DNA from: Brevibacillus sp. JNUCC-41
GTDB taxonomy: Bacteria > Bacillota > Bacilli > Bacillales > DSM-1321
Reading direction: 5' to 3'
DNA: 64,000 nucleotides
Assembly: GCF_014844095.1 (NCBI RefSeq)
Contig: NZ_CP062163.1
Span: 3,691,501 to 3,755,500 of the forward strand
The notes under the pieces: generated by a model
What the model was told of the DNA's origin: nothing
Database searches by the model: none
The model's input: only the letters and a program-made list of their open reading frames with translations
Shown here: positions 8,475 through 16,429 of the stretch, piece by piece
Layout: every line of letters begins with the position of its first letter
How positions within the stretch are numbered: position 1 is the stretch's first letter
Made by a program: the position numbers and the translations under genes

Positions 8475-8715
8475 TAAAAAACCTCCATATACACTAGTTT
8501 TTTCGTCTTGAACAATTTATGCAGTAAAAACAAAAAAATTCTGGTGAATTCAATAAAGGATATTTATTAATAGGCTGTTCCTCCTAACGTGCGTGGCGCT
8601 CATCGCGTATTTCCAATGTATAAAGGTAATGAGAACTACTTATCATCCTGAGTATTTTTTCTTGCAGGAAAAAAGCTCCTTATATCGAACTGATAGTAAA
8701 GGAGATGGTATTTTT

Positions 8716-8922
8716 ATGAATCTGAGGATCAAATATAGGCTTTATATCCATGTAGACGGAAAACTTATTCCAGAACAGTATGACCGATACGAGATACTAA
8801 ACGTCAGGGAAGGTATAGATCCAAATGATACTAAGGATTACCAAGAGCTTATTAGTAAACTGAGTAAGTCGATTAATCGACCACTAAGTGAGTTTGAAAT
8901 AAAAAACTATGAAACAATGTAA
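8716..8922 (+). CDS. Hypothetical 68-residue protein
   Basis: I do not recognise this protein. It begins MNLRIKYRLYIHVDGKLIPE and is rich in charged residues with a helical C-terminus (YQELISKLSKSINRPLSEFE). There is no membrane segment or signal peptide. The ATG at 8716 is chosen because AAAGGAG lies eight bases upstream; the longer frame back to 8593 has no ribosome binding site. It stands alone on its strand between DinB and a stretch of degraded sequence. The good start signal supports a real gene. Confidence 0.6.
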   Translation: MNLRIKYRLYIHVDGKLIPEQYDRYEILNVREGIDPNDTKDYQELISKLSKSINRPLSEFEIKNYETM

Positions 8923-9111
8923 GTGCAGTTACGTATTCTAAAGTTTTCTCCTTCGTTAAAACGTAAATCAAAATATAGAAGTGAAAATATTTAAAGTGAT
9001 GAACCTCTGGAAATATGTAATAGATACAGCATCCCCAAATAACGTCGGTGGTATTGGGTTGCTGCGGTAGAGGTCAAGGAGGCACAGACATGATTGAAGT
9101 GCATGATAAAT

Positions 9112-9156
9112 AACGCCAATTAAGCGCGCCATTTCTTGGAGCGCTTAATTGGCGTT
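9112..9156 (+). terminator. Long hairpin between 8.9 and 9.3 kb
   Basis: AACGCCAATTAAGCGC pairs exactly with GCGCTTAATTGGCGTT around a 13-base loop. It follows a very short frame (ATG 9091, 8 codons) preceded by AGGAGG, which looks like the stub of a lost gene. The hairpin is a probable terminator although its T-run is short. The rest of 8923-9248 holds nothing I can name. Confidence 0.5.
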
Positions 9157-9248
9157 TACTCATTAAAATCAGATATTGGTCGAATCGCTTCATCTAAATG
9201 GGCTGGCATTTATATGTCTGAGATCTTAAAAATAAACAAAAATCAACC

Positions 9249-9277
9249 TTGACTTTGTAATATTTATTTCATATTAT
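9249..9277 (+). promoter_or_regulatory. Sigma-A promoter before the aminotransferase
   Basis: TTGACT at 9249-9254 and TATTAT at 9272-9277 are separated by exactly 17 bases. This is the best promoter upstream of the class III aminotransferase (start 9552) and would give a leader of about 270 bases containing a broken short ORF. Confidence 0.6.
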
Positions 9278-9336
9278 ATTTTATAATGAAATGTTTATTT
9301 TAATAATTAGAAAATTCACTATGGGTACAACAGGAA

Positions 9337-9464
9337 GTGAGTGAGAAGTTTGGAATGATGGTTGGTGGAAGCAATTTCAAAGTGGATACTTAATCATCTT
9401 TTATCTTCTTATGTCGGGCTGGACCTGGTTGCTTAATCAAGGTTTGAAAAATATCTACATTTAA
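9337..9464 (+). pseudogene. Broken short single-helix membrane peptide
   Basis: A GTG at 9337 opens VSEK and then loses frame; adding one base near 9348 would join it to WNDGWWKQFQSGYLIIFYLL and a tail ending at TAA 9462. The result would be a peptide of about 42 residues with one membrane helix, the layout of small accessory subunits encoded beside transporters. It sits in the leader of the aminotransferase gene. Whether the shift is real or a sequence error cannot be told. Confidence 0.4.
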
Positions 9465-9551
9465 TAGAAGTTTTGATTAAATTAAAAAAATCGCTTCTAT
9501 TATTTATAAATACTTCGCATGAAAAAAATCTATATTAAGGGGAAATTCATT

Positions 9552-10925
9552 ATGATACTACACGATAAGGGTTTATTATCAGAAAAAACGAAAAAATCAG
9601 CTGATTTATTTGAAAAAGCTTGTGACGTGATTCCGGGCGGTGTCACAGCACATATTAAATATTTTCCTCCACATCCAATAATGATGGAAAAAGGAAAAGG
9701 CAGTAAGTTATATGATGTAGATGGCAATGAATATATCGATTATTTATTATGTTATGGAGCTCTTATATTAGGGCATGGTCATCAACAAGTATTCGATGCC
9801 GTGACAAAACAAATGTTAGAGTCTGGAACGACCATATTCGGTACGCCTCACAAGATGGAAACAACAATGGCGGAAAAATTAGTAGGGTTATATCCTGGTA
9901 TTGAAATGGTTCGTTATACGAATTCGGGCTTGGAAGCAACACTTCTTGCAATTCGTACCGCGGTTGCTTATACCGGAAAACCGAAATTGGCGAAGTTTGA
10001 AGGACATTATCATGGAGGGTATGATCAAGTATTAGTGAGTGTTAACCCTGATATGGATCAGGCAGGTATCGCAACAGCCCCTAAAGCGGTAGGAGAATCA
10101 AGAGGAATACCAGATTACTATATTGAAAATACCGTCATTCTTCCATTCAATGATTTAGAATCTACCGAGAAGATTTTACGTGCCCATGCACATGAATTAG
10201 CAGGTGTTATTTTAGAGCCAATTCAAGGAGGGTTCATACCTGCTGAACAAGAATTCATGGAAGGACTTCGTAGAATAACAGAAGAACTTAATATAGTGCT
10301 TATTTTCGATGAAGTAAAAACAGGTTTCAGGATATCGATTGGGGGAGCTCAAAAAGTATATGGCATTAAACCGGATATCACTACCTTAGGAAAAGTTCTG
10401 GGTGGCGGATTCCCAGTAGGGGCCATTGGAGGTAAAAAAGAAATAATGATGATTACCTCTGCTAGAGGCGGACGAGATATTTTAACAGCTGGAGCAGATA
10501 ATGCAGATAAACAAAATCCGTTATATCATAGTGGAACATACAATGGTCATCCGACCATATTGGCTGCCGGTTTAGCAACTATTGACTTATTGGAACAAGA
10601 AGGAACAATGGAAGATTTGTTTGCTAAGACGCAATCTTTACGTAAGGAACTTGAGAATGTGTATAAAAAACATGGCTTAAACATGCAAACAGTCGGTATG
10701 GGCAGTATCTTTAACATTATCTTAGCTGAAGGCCCGATTAAAAATTATCGTGATATGAGCAGGGCAAATACGAAATTAAGAAAAGAGATTGACTATGAGT
10801 TATTAAAATTAGGTATTTATACAAAGCCGCTTAATCGTTATTCGATGTCTGTTGTACACACGGAGGAAGATATTCTTCGAACTGTGGAAGCGCATGACGA
10901 AGCCATTGGACGGATCCTGAAATAA
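9552..10925 (+). CDS. Class III aminotransferase, glutamate-1-semialdehyde aminomutase-like
   Basis: A 457-residue PLP-dependent fold-type I enzyme of the GSA aminomutase subgroup. Visible features are VIPGGVTAHIKYFPP at the N-terminus, RYTNSGLEATLLAIRTA for cofactor phosphate binding, FEGHYHGGYD, the LIFDEVKTGFR motif with the PLP-binding aspartate, and TTLGKVLGGGFPVGAIGG with the Schiff-base lysine. It is longer than HemL (about 430) and not next to haem genes, so it is more likely a catabolic omega-aminotransferase or aminomutase. ATG 9552 is chosen for AAGGGGA eight bases upstream. An RpiR regulator and a GabP-type permease follow, suggesting amino acid use. The substrate is unknown. Confidence 0.83.
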   Translation: MILHDKGLLSEKTKKSADLFEKACDVIPGGVTAHIKYFPPHPIMMEKGKGSKLYDVDGNEYIDYLLCYGALILGHGHQQVFDAVTKQMLESGTTIFGTPHKMETTMAEKLVGLYPGIEMVRYTNSGLEATLLAIRTAVAYTGKPKLAKFEGHYHGGYDQVLVSVNPDMDQAGIATAPKAVGESRGIPDYYIENTVILPFNDLESTEKILRAHAHELAGVILEPIQGGFIPAEQEFMEGLRRITEELNIVLIFDEVKTGFRISIGGAQKVYGIKPDITTLGKVLGGGFPVGAIGGKKEIMMITSARGGRDILTAGADNADKQNPLYHSGTYNGHPTILAAGLATIDLLEQEGTMEDLFAKTQSLRKELENVYKKHGLNMQTVGMGSIFNIILAEGPIKNYRDMSRANTKLRKEIDYELLKLGIYTKPLNRYSMSVVHTEEDILRTVEAHDEAIGRILK

Positions 10926-10956
10926 TTCAGCTTAACTGAGTGTCAGATGAGAAAGC

Positions 10957-10998
10957 AAAAGGCCCGATCAAAGCGATTTTAATTGATCAGGCCTTTTT
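10957..10998 (+). terminator. Rho-independent terminator after the aminotransferase
   Basis: AAAAGGCCCGATCAA pairs with TTGATCAGGCCTTTTT (one mismatch) and ends in T residues. It separates the aminotransferase from the RpiR gene. Confidence 0.8.
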
Positions 10999-11131
10999 AA
11001 TTCCAGCATGGCACTTGCAATTACCTTGACAAAAAAGGATGAAAAAACCTATTGTTAAATTATAATCCTTCACAAAAAGGAAATAGATACTCCTACAATG
11101 CATAAATAAAATTAAAGGGGCGCTCTTTTTA

Positions 11132-11992
11132 ATGTCAAACGTCTATCAAAACATCGCTGGACAAATAGGGGAAATGAGCAAGTCCCACGTGAAAATAGCT
11201 ACATATATTTTAGAGAATCAAACGACCGTTCCTTTTTTTACAGTTGGGAAATTAGCAAAAATGGCAGGGGTCAGTGATGCCACCGTTGTGCGGTTTGCAA
11301 CCTCGCTTGGCTATTCAGGCTATCCGGAGATGCAGCAGTATATGCAGAATTCCGTTAAGCAGCAGCTGACAACGACAGAGCGATTGAAGATGTCCCAAAA
11401 GGTATACAATAAAGAGTCTTCAGGGGTATACGAAGTTTTCCAAGATGACATCGCAAACATAAAATCCACAATGGAGAAATTGGATGAAGATGCATTCCAT
11501 GAAGCAGTGAAATGCTTATTACAAGCGAGAAGGGTTTATGTTATCGCAAACCGCAGTGCCACATCATTAGGCGTGTTTTTGGAATATTATCTTCAAATTG
11601 TTCTCAATAATGTGGAACTTCTGCAGTCATTGGAGAATTCATCGGAAAAGTTATATAATTTAAGTGAAAAAGATGTAGTGATTGGTGTCAGTTTTGCACG
11701 ATATACGAAAAGTACAATTCAAATGTTTTCTTTTGCAAAGGAAAAAAATGCCACAACAATAGCCATTACTGATAATCTACTCTCACCGCTTATTCCTCAT
11801 GCGGACATTCCGTTGACAGCATCCAGTCAGATGCCTAGCTTCATTGACTCTTTCGTTGCACCATTAAGCTTGATTAATGCTTTGATCATGTTTGTCGGAA
11901 AAGAGAAGCAGGAAGATATACACGAGCGATTAGAAGTTTTGGAAGACATCTGGAGTCATTTTGATGTTTTTCAAAGAAAGAAAATGGAATAA
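11132..11992 (+). CDS. MurR/RpiR-family transcriptional regulator
   Basis: A 286-residue regulator with an N-terminal HTH_6 domain (residues about 1-77; FFTVGKLAKMAGVSDATVVRF holds the recognition helix) and a C-terminal SIS sugar-isomerase-like domain (about 125-260; VYVIANRSATSLGVFLEYYL is the start of the phosphosugar-binding fold). RpiR proteins bind DNA as dimers and sense phosphorylated sugars or other small ligands. Here it lies between an aminotransferase and a GabP permease, and probably controls one of them; RpiR proteins do regulate amino acid genes in some bacilli. The start is ATG 11132 with AAAGGGGC upstream at a long spacing. Confidence 0.87.
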   Translation: MSNVYQNIAGQIGEMSKSHVKIATYILENQTTVPFFTVGKLAKMAGVSDATVVRFATSLGYSGYPEMQQYMQNSVKQQLTTTERLKMSQKVYNKESSGVYEVFQDDIANIKSTMEKLDEDAFHEAVKCLLQARRVYVIANRSATSLGVFLEYYLQIVLNNVELLQSLENSSEKLYNLSEKDVVIGVSFARYTKSTIQMFSFAKEKNATTIAITDNLLSPLIPHADIPLTASSQMPSFIDSFVAPLSLINALIMFVGKEKQEDIHERLEVLEDIWSHFDVFQRKKME

Positions 11993-11997
11993 AGAGA

Positions 11998-12034
11998 AGC
12001 CTTACTTTCCCAATGTGGAAGAGTAAGGCTTTTT
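11998..12034 (+). terminator. Terminator between RpiR and GabP genes
   Basis: AAGCCTTACTTTCC pairs with GGAAGAGTAAGGCTT around a short loop, followed by T residues. The two flanking genes converge here. Confidence 0.8.
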
Positions 12035-12065
12035 AATTTATCACATAATGATATTCCGCCATAGC

Positions 12066-13469
12066 TTATTTCAATGGAGGCAAATTACTGGTTAGTTTAC
12101 TTTTCTCCTCTGCGCTAATGATTTTCTTTTTTCCGAAAAAATGAGTCAACACAATGATTACCCCGGTTAGTAATAATGTTGAATATAGTTGGCTTCTTGT
12201 AGAATCGATAAAAGCCATGGAAATTAAAATGATGGAAATCCCCACGATGGTCGCATATGTTAAATATGGGAACAACCACATCTTCACTTTCAGGGCATCA
12301 GGATTCTCTCTTTCCAATCTATTTCTCATCCTCAACTGAGAAATGGAAATAACCAAATAAACTAGTAATATAATCGCTCCTGATGAATTAACGAGAAACA
12401 GAAAAACTAATTCAGGCGAAACATAACTCATCACTACAGCAATATAAGAAAATATGGTAGCTGCAAAAACAGCTCTGGCAGGTACTCCATTTTTATTCAA
12501 CTTACTAAAATATTGTGGGGCATCCCCTTTTTTTGCTAAAGAGAAAAGCATTCGGGATGTTGTATATAATCCAGCATTTAGACATGATAAAACAGCAGTT
12601 AGTACGATGAAATTCATGAGGTGAGCTGCAAAAGGAATGCCTAGGTTTTCTAAAACGGCAACAAATGGACTTTGTAATACATTAGCAGAATTCCAAGGAA
12701 GTAATGTCACAACTACCGCTATTGATCCTACATAAAAGATCAAGACACGCCAAATTGTACTATTAATGGCTTTAGAGACGGACTTAACAGGATCCTTTGA
12801 TTCAGCTGCTGCAATGGTCGCTACTTCTGTACCGGCAAAAGAGAAAAATACAGTGATGACTCCCACGAAGACGGAACTTACACCATTAGGGAAAAATCCC
12901 CCGTTTTGTACAAGGTTAGATATTCCAACCGTCGATTCTCCTGAAAATCCGAATATATAAGATACGCCTAAAATTAAAAAGGCGATGATGCTCGCTACTT
13001 TAATCATGGCAAACCAATATTCAAATTCTCCAAAGGATTTCACTGAATAGATATTTGTTAAAGTCAAAGCGATTGTCAAGGCCAAAGCAAGAAACCATAA
13101 AGGAATACCTGGGTACCACATATTGATGATGGCTGCACCTGCAATGGCTTCAATGGCAATAACGACAACCCATTGAAACCAATAAAGCCACCCAACCGTA
13201 GTACCTGCCCAAGGGCCAATTGCGTCCCGGGCATATTCTGAAAACGAACCACTTGATGGATTGGAAGTGGCCATTTCACCAAGGCTCTTCATAATCAAGA
13301 ACACTAAAACACCGGCAATTACATAAGAGACCAAGATGCCAGGCCCGACCTTATGTATGGCAGCTCCACTACCTACAAAAAGACCTGCACCAATGACGCC
13401 TCCGATTGCAATCATTGACATGTGACGAGAACTGAGTGATTGTTCTAAATCATTCTGTGGTTTTTTCAT
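12066..13469 (-). CDS. gabP: GabP-type amino acid permease (GABA/proline family)
   Basis: A 467-residue, 12-helix amino acid/H+ symporter of the APC superfamily. It follows the Bacillus GabP sequence as I know it through most of its length: MIAIGGVIGAGLFVGSG in helix 1, GSFSEYARDAIGPWAG in helix 3, WFQWVVVIAIEAIAGA, SVKSFGEFEYWFAMIKV, LLPWNSANVLQSPFVAVLE and CLNAGLYTTSRML are all near matches. GabP imports 4-aminobutyrate and some analogues. GGGAGG lies seven bases before the ATG. The gene runs toward the RpiR regulator and is divergent from the nitrilase-family gene. Substrate assignment is by similarity. Confidence 0.85.
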   Translation of the reverse strand: MKKPQNDLEQSLSSRHMSMIAIGGVIGAGLFVGSGAAIHKVGPGILVSYVIAGVLVFLIMKSLGEMATSNPSSGSFSEYARDAIGPWAGTTVGWLYWFQWVVVIAIEAIAGAAIINMWYPGIPLWFLALALTIALTLTNIYSVKSFGEFEYWFAMIKVASIIAFLILGVSYIFGFSGESTVGISNLVQNGGFFPNGVSSVFVGVITVFFSFAGTEVATIAAAESKDPVKSVSKAINSTIWRVLIFYVGSIAVVVTLLPWNSANVLQSPFVAVLENLGIPFAAHLMNFIVLTAVLSCLNAGLYTTSRMLFSLAKKGDAPQYFSKLNKNGVPARAVFAATIFSYIAVVMSYVSPELVFLFLVNSSGAIILLVYLVISISQLRMRNRLERENPDALKVKMWLFPYLTYATIVGISIILISMAFIDSTRSQLYSTLLLTGVIIVLTHFFGKKKIISAEEKSKLTSNLPPLK

Positions 13470-13692
13470 GTAAGACCTCCCTGAAAAATGTTGTGTAAAA
13501 GCTTACAATTACCCTAACCGAAACTGGATTGATTATAGTTTACACAATTTTTAGATTTTTTGAAATAAAAAATTCAAAATTATATACTAAAAGAAATAAT
13601 CGTTGCTTAATTAAATGAAATAAAATATTATTAAATTAAACACAGGTTTCTAAAAAATCTGATAATTTCCATTTGCAGAAAAGGATGTGCTT

Positions 13693-14496
13693 TTGTTGAT
13701 TAAGGTTGCTGCAGTTCAAATACAAGCTATCCCTGGTGAAAGGGATAAAAATATTAAAAATTGTATAGAAATGGTTGAAGAGTCGGCTAAACAGGGAGCT
13801 GAATTAATCGTATTACCTGAACTTTGGGTGAGTGGTTACTATTTATCGAAGGAGCAATTCGAATCGTTGCAGGAGGTTTCGACTGGAGAGACTGTTTCAT
13901 TATTTCAAAAGCTCGCTAAAGAGTTAAAAGTAATACTCATCGTCCCATTTGTTGAGGGGGAAAATGGAAGCCTTTACATATCTTTGGCTGTAATTGAGTC
14001 AACAGGGGAAGTCATTGCCACTTATCGAAAATCATTTTTATGGGGAAGAGAGAAGGAGATATTTACTCCTGGTGAGAAAGTCTATAATGCAATAGAAACA
14101 TCGAAAGGGAAAATAGGTGTTCTTATTTGTGCAGATATTGAATTTCCTGAACCAAGCCGAATTCTAGCTCTTCAAGGTGCAGAACTTATTATTGTTCCTT
14201 CAGTATGGAGTTACGGAGCTGAAACAAGATGGGATATTCAACTTCCGGCACGTGCACTCGATAATACGGTTTATATTCTTGGCGTAAACACGGTTAATGA
14301 GGGAAGTTGCGGAAAGAGTAAACTTGTTGCTCCGACCGGTGAGGTTCTATGTGAAGCTTCAAGATCAGAGCAAAGTATTCTCATTCATGATGTGGATTTT
14401 TCAATTATATCAAAGGTACGAAATGAAGTTCCTTATCTGGATGATTTAGACAAGAAATTGTGGCCAAATGTTTCGTTATTTGCATTGGAAAAATAG
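13693..14496 (+). CDS. Carbon-nitrogen hydrolase (nitrilase superfamily amidase)
   Basis: A 267-residue cytoplasmic amidase. The Glu-Lys-Cys catalytic triad is visible: glutamate in LIVLPELWVSGYY near residue 42, lysine in YRKSFLWGREKEIFTPG near residue 112, and cysteine in GVLICADIEFPEPSRILA near residue 145. The family hydrolyses omega-amides, ureido acids or N-carbamoyl amino acids. A TTG start at 13693 is preferred since AAAAGG ends eight bases upstream; a GTG at 13687 is too close. It is divergent from gabP and about 1 kb before the racemase-hydantoinase cluster, so an N-carbamoyl amino acid or omega-amide substrate is plausible but unproven. Confidence 0.82.
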   Translation: MLIKVAAVQIQAIPGERDKNIKNCIEMVEESAKQGAELIVLPELWVSGYYLSKEQFESLQEVSTGETVSLFQKLAKELKVILIVPFVEGENGSLYISLAVIESTGEVIATYRKSFLWGREKEIFTPGEKVYNAIETSKGKIGVLICADIEFPEPSRILALQGAELIIVPSVWSYGAETRWDIQLPARALDNTVYILGVNTVNEGSCGKSKLVAPTGEVLCEASRSEQSILIHDVDFSIISKVRNEVPYLDDLDKKLWPNVSLFALEK

Positions 14497-14560
14497 ATTT
14501 TTTCAAAATTCATTAAACGAATTATGTGGGTCTATAACTAGAATCTTATAAAAGTTTATT

Positions 14561-14600
14561 AAAATCCATTTTTCATTATTAAATGATTAATGGATTTTTT
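14561..14600 (+). terminator. Rho-independent terminator after the amidase gene
   Basis: AAAATCCATT is complementary to AATGGATTTT, with further pairing TCATT/AATGA inside, followed by a T-run. Confidence 0.75.
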
Positions 14601-14782
14601 GATTTTAGGAAACATAAGCAAAATAATTTTTGAACCATGAACCATGAATCGGCTTTCTCGAATTATCGTTAAAGAACTTACTAGATTACAATATTTCCTA
14701 TCAAAAGGTCAATGTGTTGATCTCGGTGCAACTACTGTTATCACAAGAATAATTATTATCGTGGGTAATTTTCAGAAAATTA

Positions 14783-14811
14783 TTGTTTTTCCGAAAAAAC
14801 CGCTATATAAT
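14783..14811 (+). promoter_or_regulatory. Promoter of the TetR gene
   Basis: TTGTTT at 14783-14788 and TATAAT at 14806-14811 are 17 bases apart. They lie just upstream of the palindrome at 14814 and the TTG start at 14841. Confidence 0.55.
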
Positions 14812-14813
14812 TT

Positions 14814-14831
14814 ACCTAATAAACGTTAGGT
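14814..14831 (+). promoter_or_regulatory. Palindromic operator overlapping the TetR ribosome binding site
   Basis: ACCTAA, six bases, TTAGGT: a 6-6-6 inverted repeat directly downstream of the -10 box and overlapping the Shine-Dalgarno. Its position suits autorepression by the TetR protein encoded next. No second copy was found before the racemase gene, so control of the pathway by the same protein is not shown. Confidence 0.45.
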
Positions 14832-14840
14832 GGGGATGAA

Positions 14841-15437
14841 TTGAAAAAGCAAGAATTGATAGATGCAGCCCTTTTGCATTATTCACTACATGGATATCAA
14901 GGAGCTACCATGAAGAAAATTGCGGATGAAGTGGGAATAAAACCAGCATCCATTTATTTTTTTTATAAAAACAAAGAGGAATTATTTATTGCCGCTTTTC
15001 AACAATTACTTGATAACCATTTAGCCGAAATGAAACGGATTTTAGCTAAAACAAGTTCACGATCAGTTGATCAGATTTTTAGTGAAATGCTTCATGGAAT
15101 CGTCAAGTATCACAAAGATGATGAGCGAGGGACCATGGCGTATATATCTTTAGTTACGTCACCCATTCCGGAAATCAAACTATATTTACAAAAGTATTTG
15201 TTGCATTTTAATGACTGGATGGCGAGTTCACTTGAGGATCTATTGAGGCAGCGGTATCCGAGCATTTCCGCAGACGAAGTGGACCAAATCATTAAGCAAT
15301 TTGTTTTACTCGGGAATGGATTGTTCTGGGGTATAAACTTGTATGAGGGCCAAGACTTAATGGAACAGGTTCATATTGCAGATCGATTCATCGGCTCCAT
15401 GTTTAGTGATATAGAAAGGAAATATGCCCAAGAATAA
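14841..15437 (+). CDS. TetR/AcrR-family transcriptional regulator
   Basis: A 198-residue repressor with an N-terminal TetR HTH (residues 1-50; LIDAALLHYSLHGYQGATMK then KIADEVGIKPASIYFFYKNK, the recognition helix) and a helical ligand domain. The TTG start is preferred because AGGTGGGG lies upstream and the nearby ATG at 14836 is out of frame. A promoter and a palindromic operator precede it. It stands 130 bases before the hydantoin-type catabolic genes on the same strand and is the natural candidate regulator for them, with the pathway substrate as inducer. That link is inference from position. Confidence 0.85.
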   Translation: MKKQELIDAALLHYSLHGYQGATMKKIADEVGIKPASIYFFYKNKEELFIAAFQQLLDNHLAEMKRILAKTSSRSVDQIFSEMLHGIVKYHKDDERGTMAYISLVTSPIPEIKLYLQKYLLHFNDWMASSLEDLLRQRYPSISADEVDQIIKQFVLLGNGLFWGINLYEGQDLMEQVHIADRFIGSMFSDIERKYAQE

Positions 15438-15566
15438 TAAAAAGGTGAAGTCATAATTATGGCAGGAATGGATTAGTTGCTAAAAGGGGGTGATATAAAT
15501 AATGAAATCATGACAAAGAAATAAAAATGGTTAGCGGGTCTATTAAAAACAAAGGAGTGTATTCCA

Positions 15567-16292
15567 ATGAAAATTAAAGTGATCATGCCGGTTATATCGG
15601 ATATTTTTAATGAAGAAATTAGAAGAGAGATTAAATCTTATGTTTCTGAAAACACTGAAGTAGGAGTTTGCAACCTTGATTATGGACCTGAATCAATTGA
15701 AAGCGAATATGATGAAGCACTGTGTATACCTAATTTCCTAGAAAAAGCAAAGCAGGCTGAAGAAGATGGGTATGAGGGAGTAATTAGTGATTGTTTTGGA
15801 GATCCAGGTGTGAAGCCTGCAAGAGAAATATTGGATATTCCCGTTGTTGGGCCGTGTGAGTCTTCCATGCTTGTTGCGAGCTCATTAGCAAAATCCTTTT
15901 CGATTGTAACGGTGCTGCCTAATGTTGTGCCCATGATTGAGAACATAAGTAAAACTCTAGGTGTGGATGGGAATGTCGCCTCCATTCGATATGTAAATAT
16001 TCCTGTTCTGGAAGTTCAAGACAAGGAAAAGTTAAAATGTGCGTTGTTTGAAGAAATGATAAAGGCGATTGAACATGACAATGCCCATGCTTTAGTGTTA
16101 GGGTGTACAGGATTTATGGGTGTTGCAGCGGAGCTTCAGGAACGATTATCGCAAAGAGGTTATGATGTTCCGGTTATTGATCCCGCATTTGCAGCTACAA
16201 AGATGCTTGAAATTTTAATTGCTATGGGGGTTAAACAAAGCCGCTTGACCTACATGACTCCACCTTCTAAACAGAGAGTAAAAAATCCATAA
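15567..16292 (+). CDS. Asp/Glu/hydantoin racemase family protein
   Basis: A 241-residue cofactor-independent racemase. The two catalytic cysteines are in place: one in GVISDCFGDPGVKPARE near residue 76 and one in ALVLGCTGFMGVA near residue 180. The first cysteine is followed by FGDPG, as in hydantoin and allantoin racemases rather than glutamate racemase. AAAGGAG lies upstream of the ATG. It is the first gene of a four-gene set with an NCS1 permease, a DUF917 protein and a hydantoinase subunit, so it probably interconverts D and L forms of a 5-substituted hydantoin or related ring. The substrate is inferred. Confidence 0.85.
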   Translation: MKIKVIMPVISDIFNEEIRREIKSYVSENTEVGVCNLDYGPESIESEYDEALCIPNFLEKAKQAEEDGYEGVISDCFGDPGVKPAREILDIPVVGPCESSMLVASSLAKSFSIVTVLPNVVPMIENISKTLGVDGNVASIRYVNIPVLEVQDKEKLKCALFEEMIKAIEHDNAHALVLGCTGFMGVAAELQERLSQRGYDVPVIDPAFAATKMLEILIAMGVKQSRLTYMTPPSKQRVKNP

Positions 16293-16429
16293 ACTTTTTT
16301 AAAGAAAAAGAAAACCACTGACTCTTGCAAAGTGAATTAACGGAATATTCTTGATATTAAACTTAAAAAGGCAAGGAAATCTCCAAGTTGATCGATAAAG
16401 CTAAGGAGTAATTCATAGGGGGTGAATTT

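Noticed and set aside
16293..16429. Purine riboswitch before the NCS1 permease
   Set aside because: No three-stem purine aptamer core is visible; the region is only AT-rich with the ribosome binding site.
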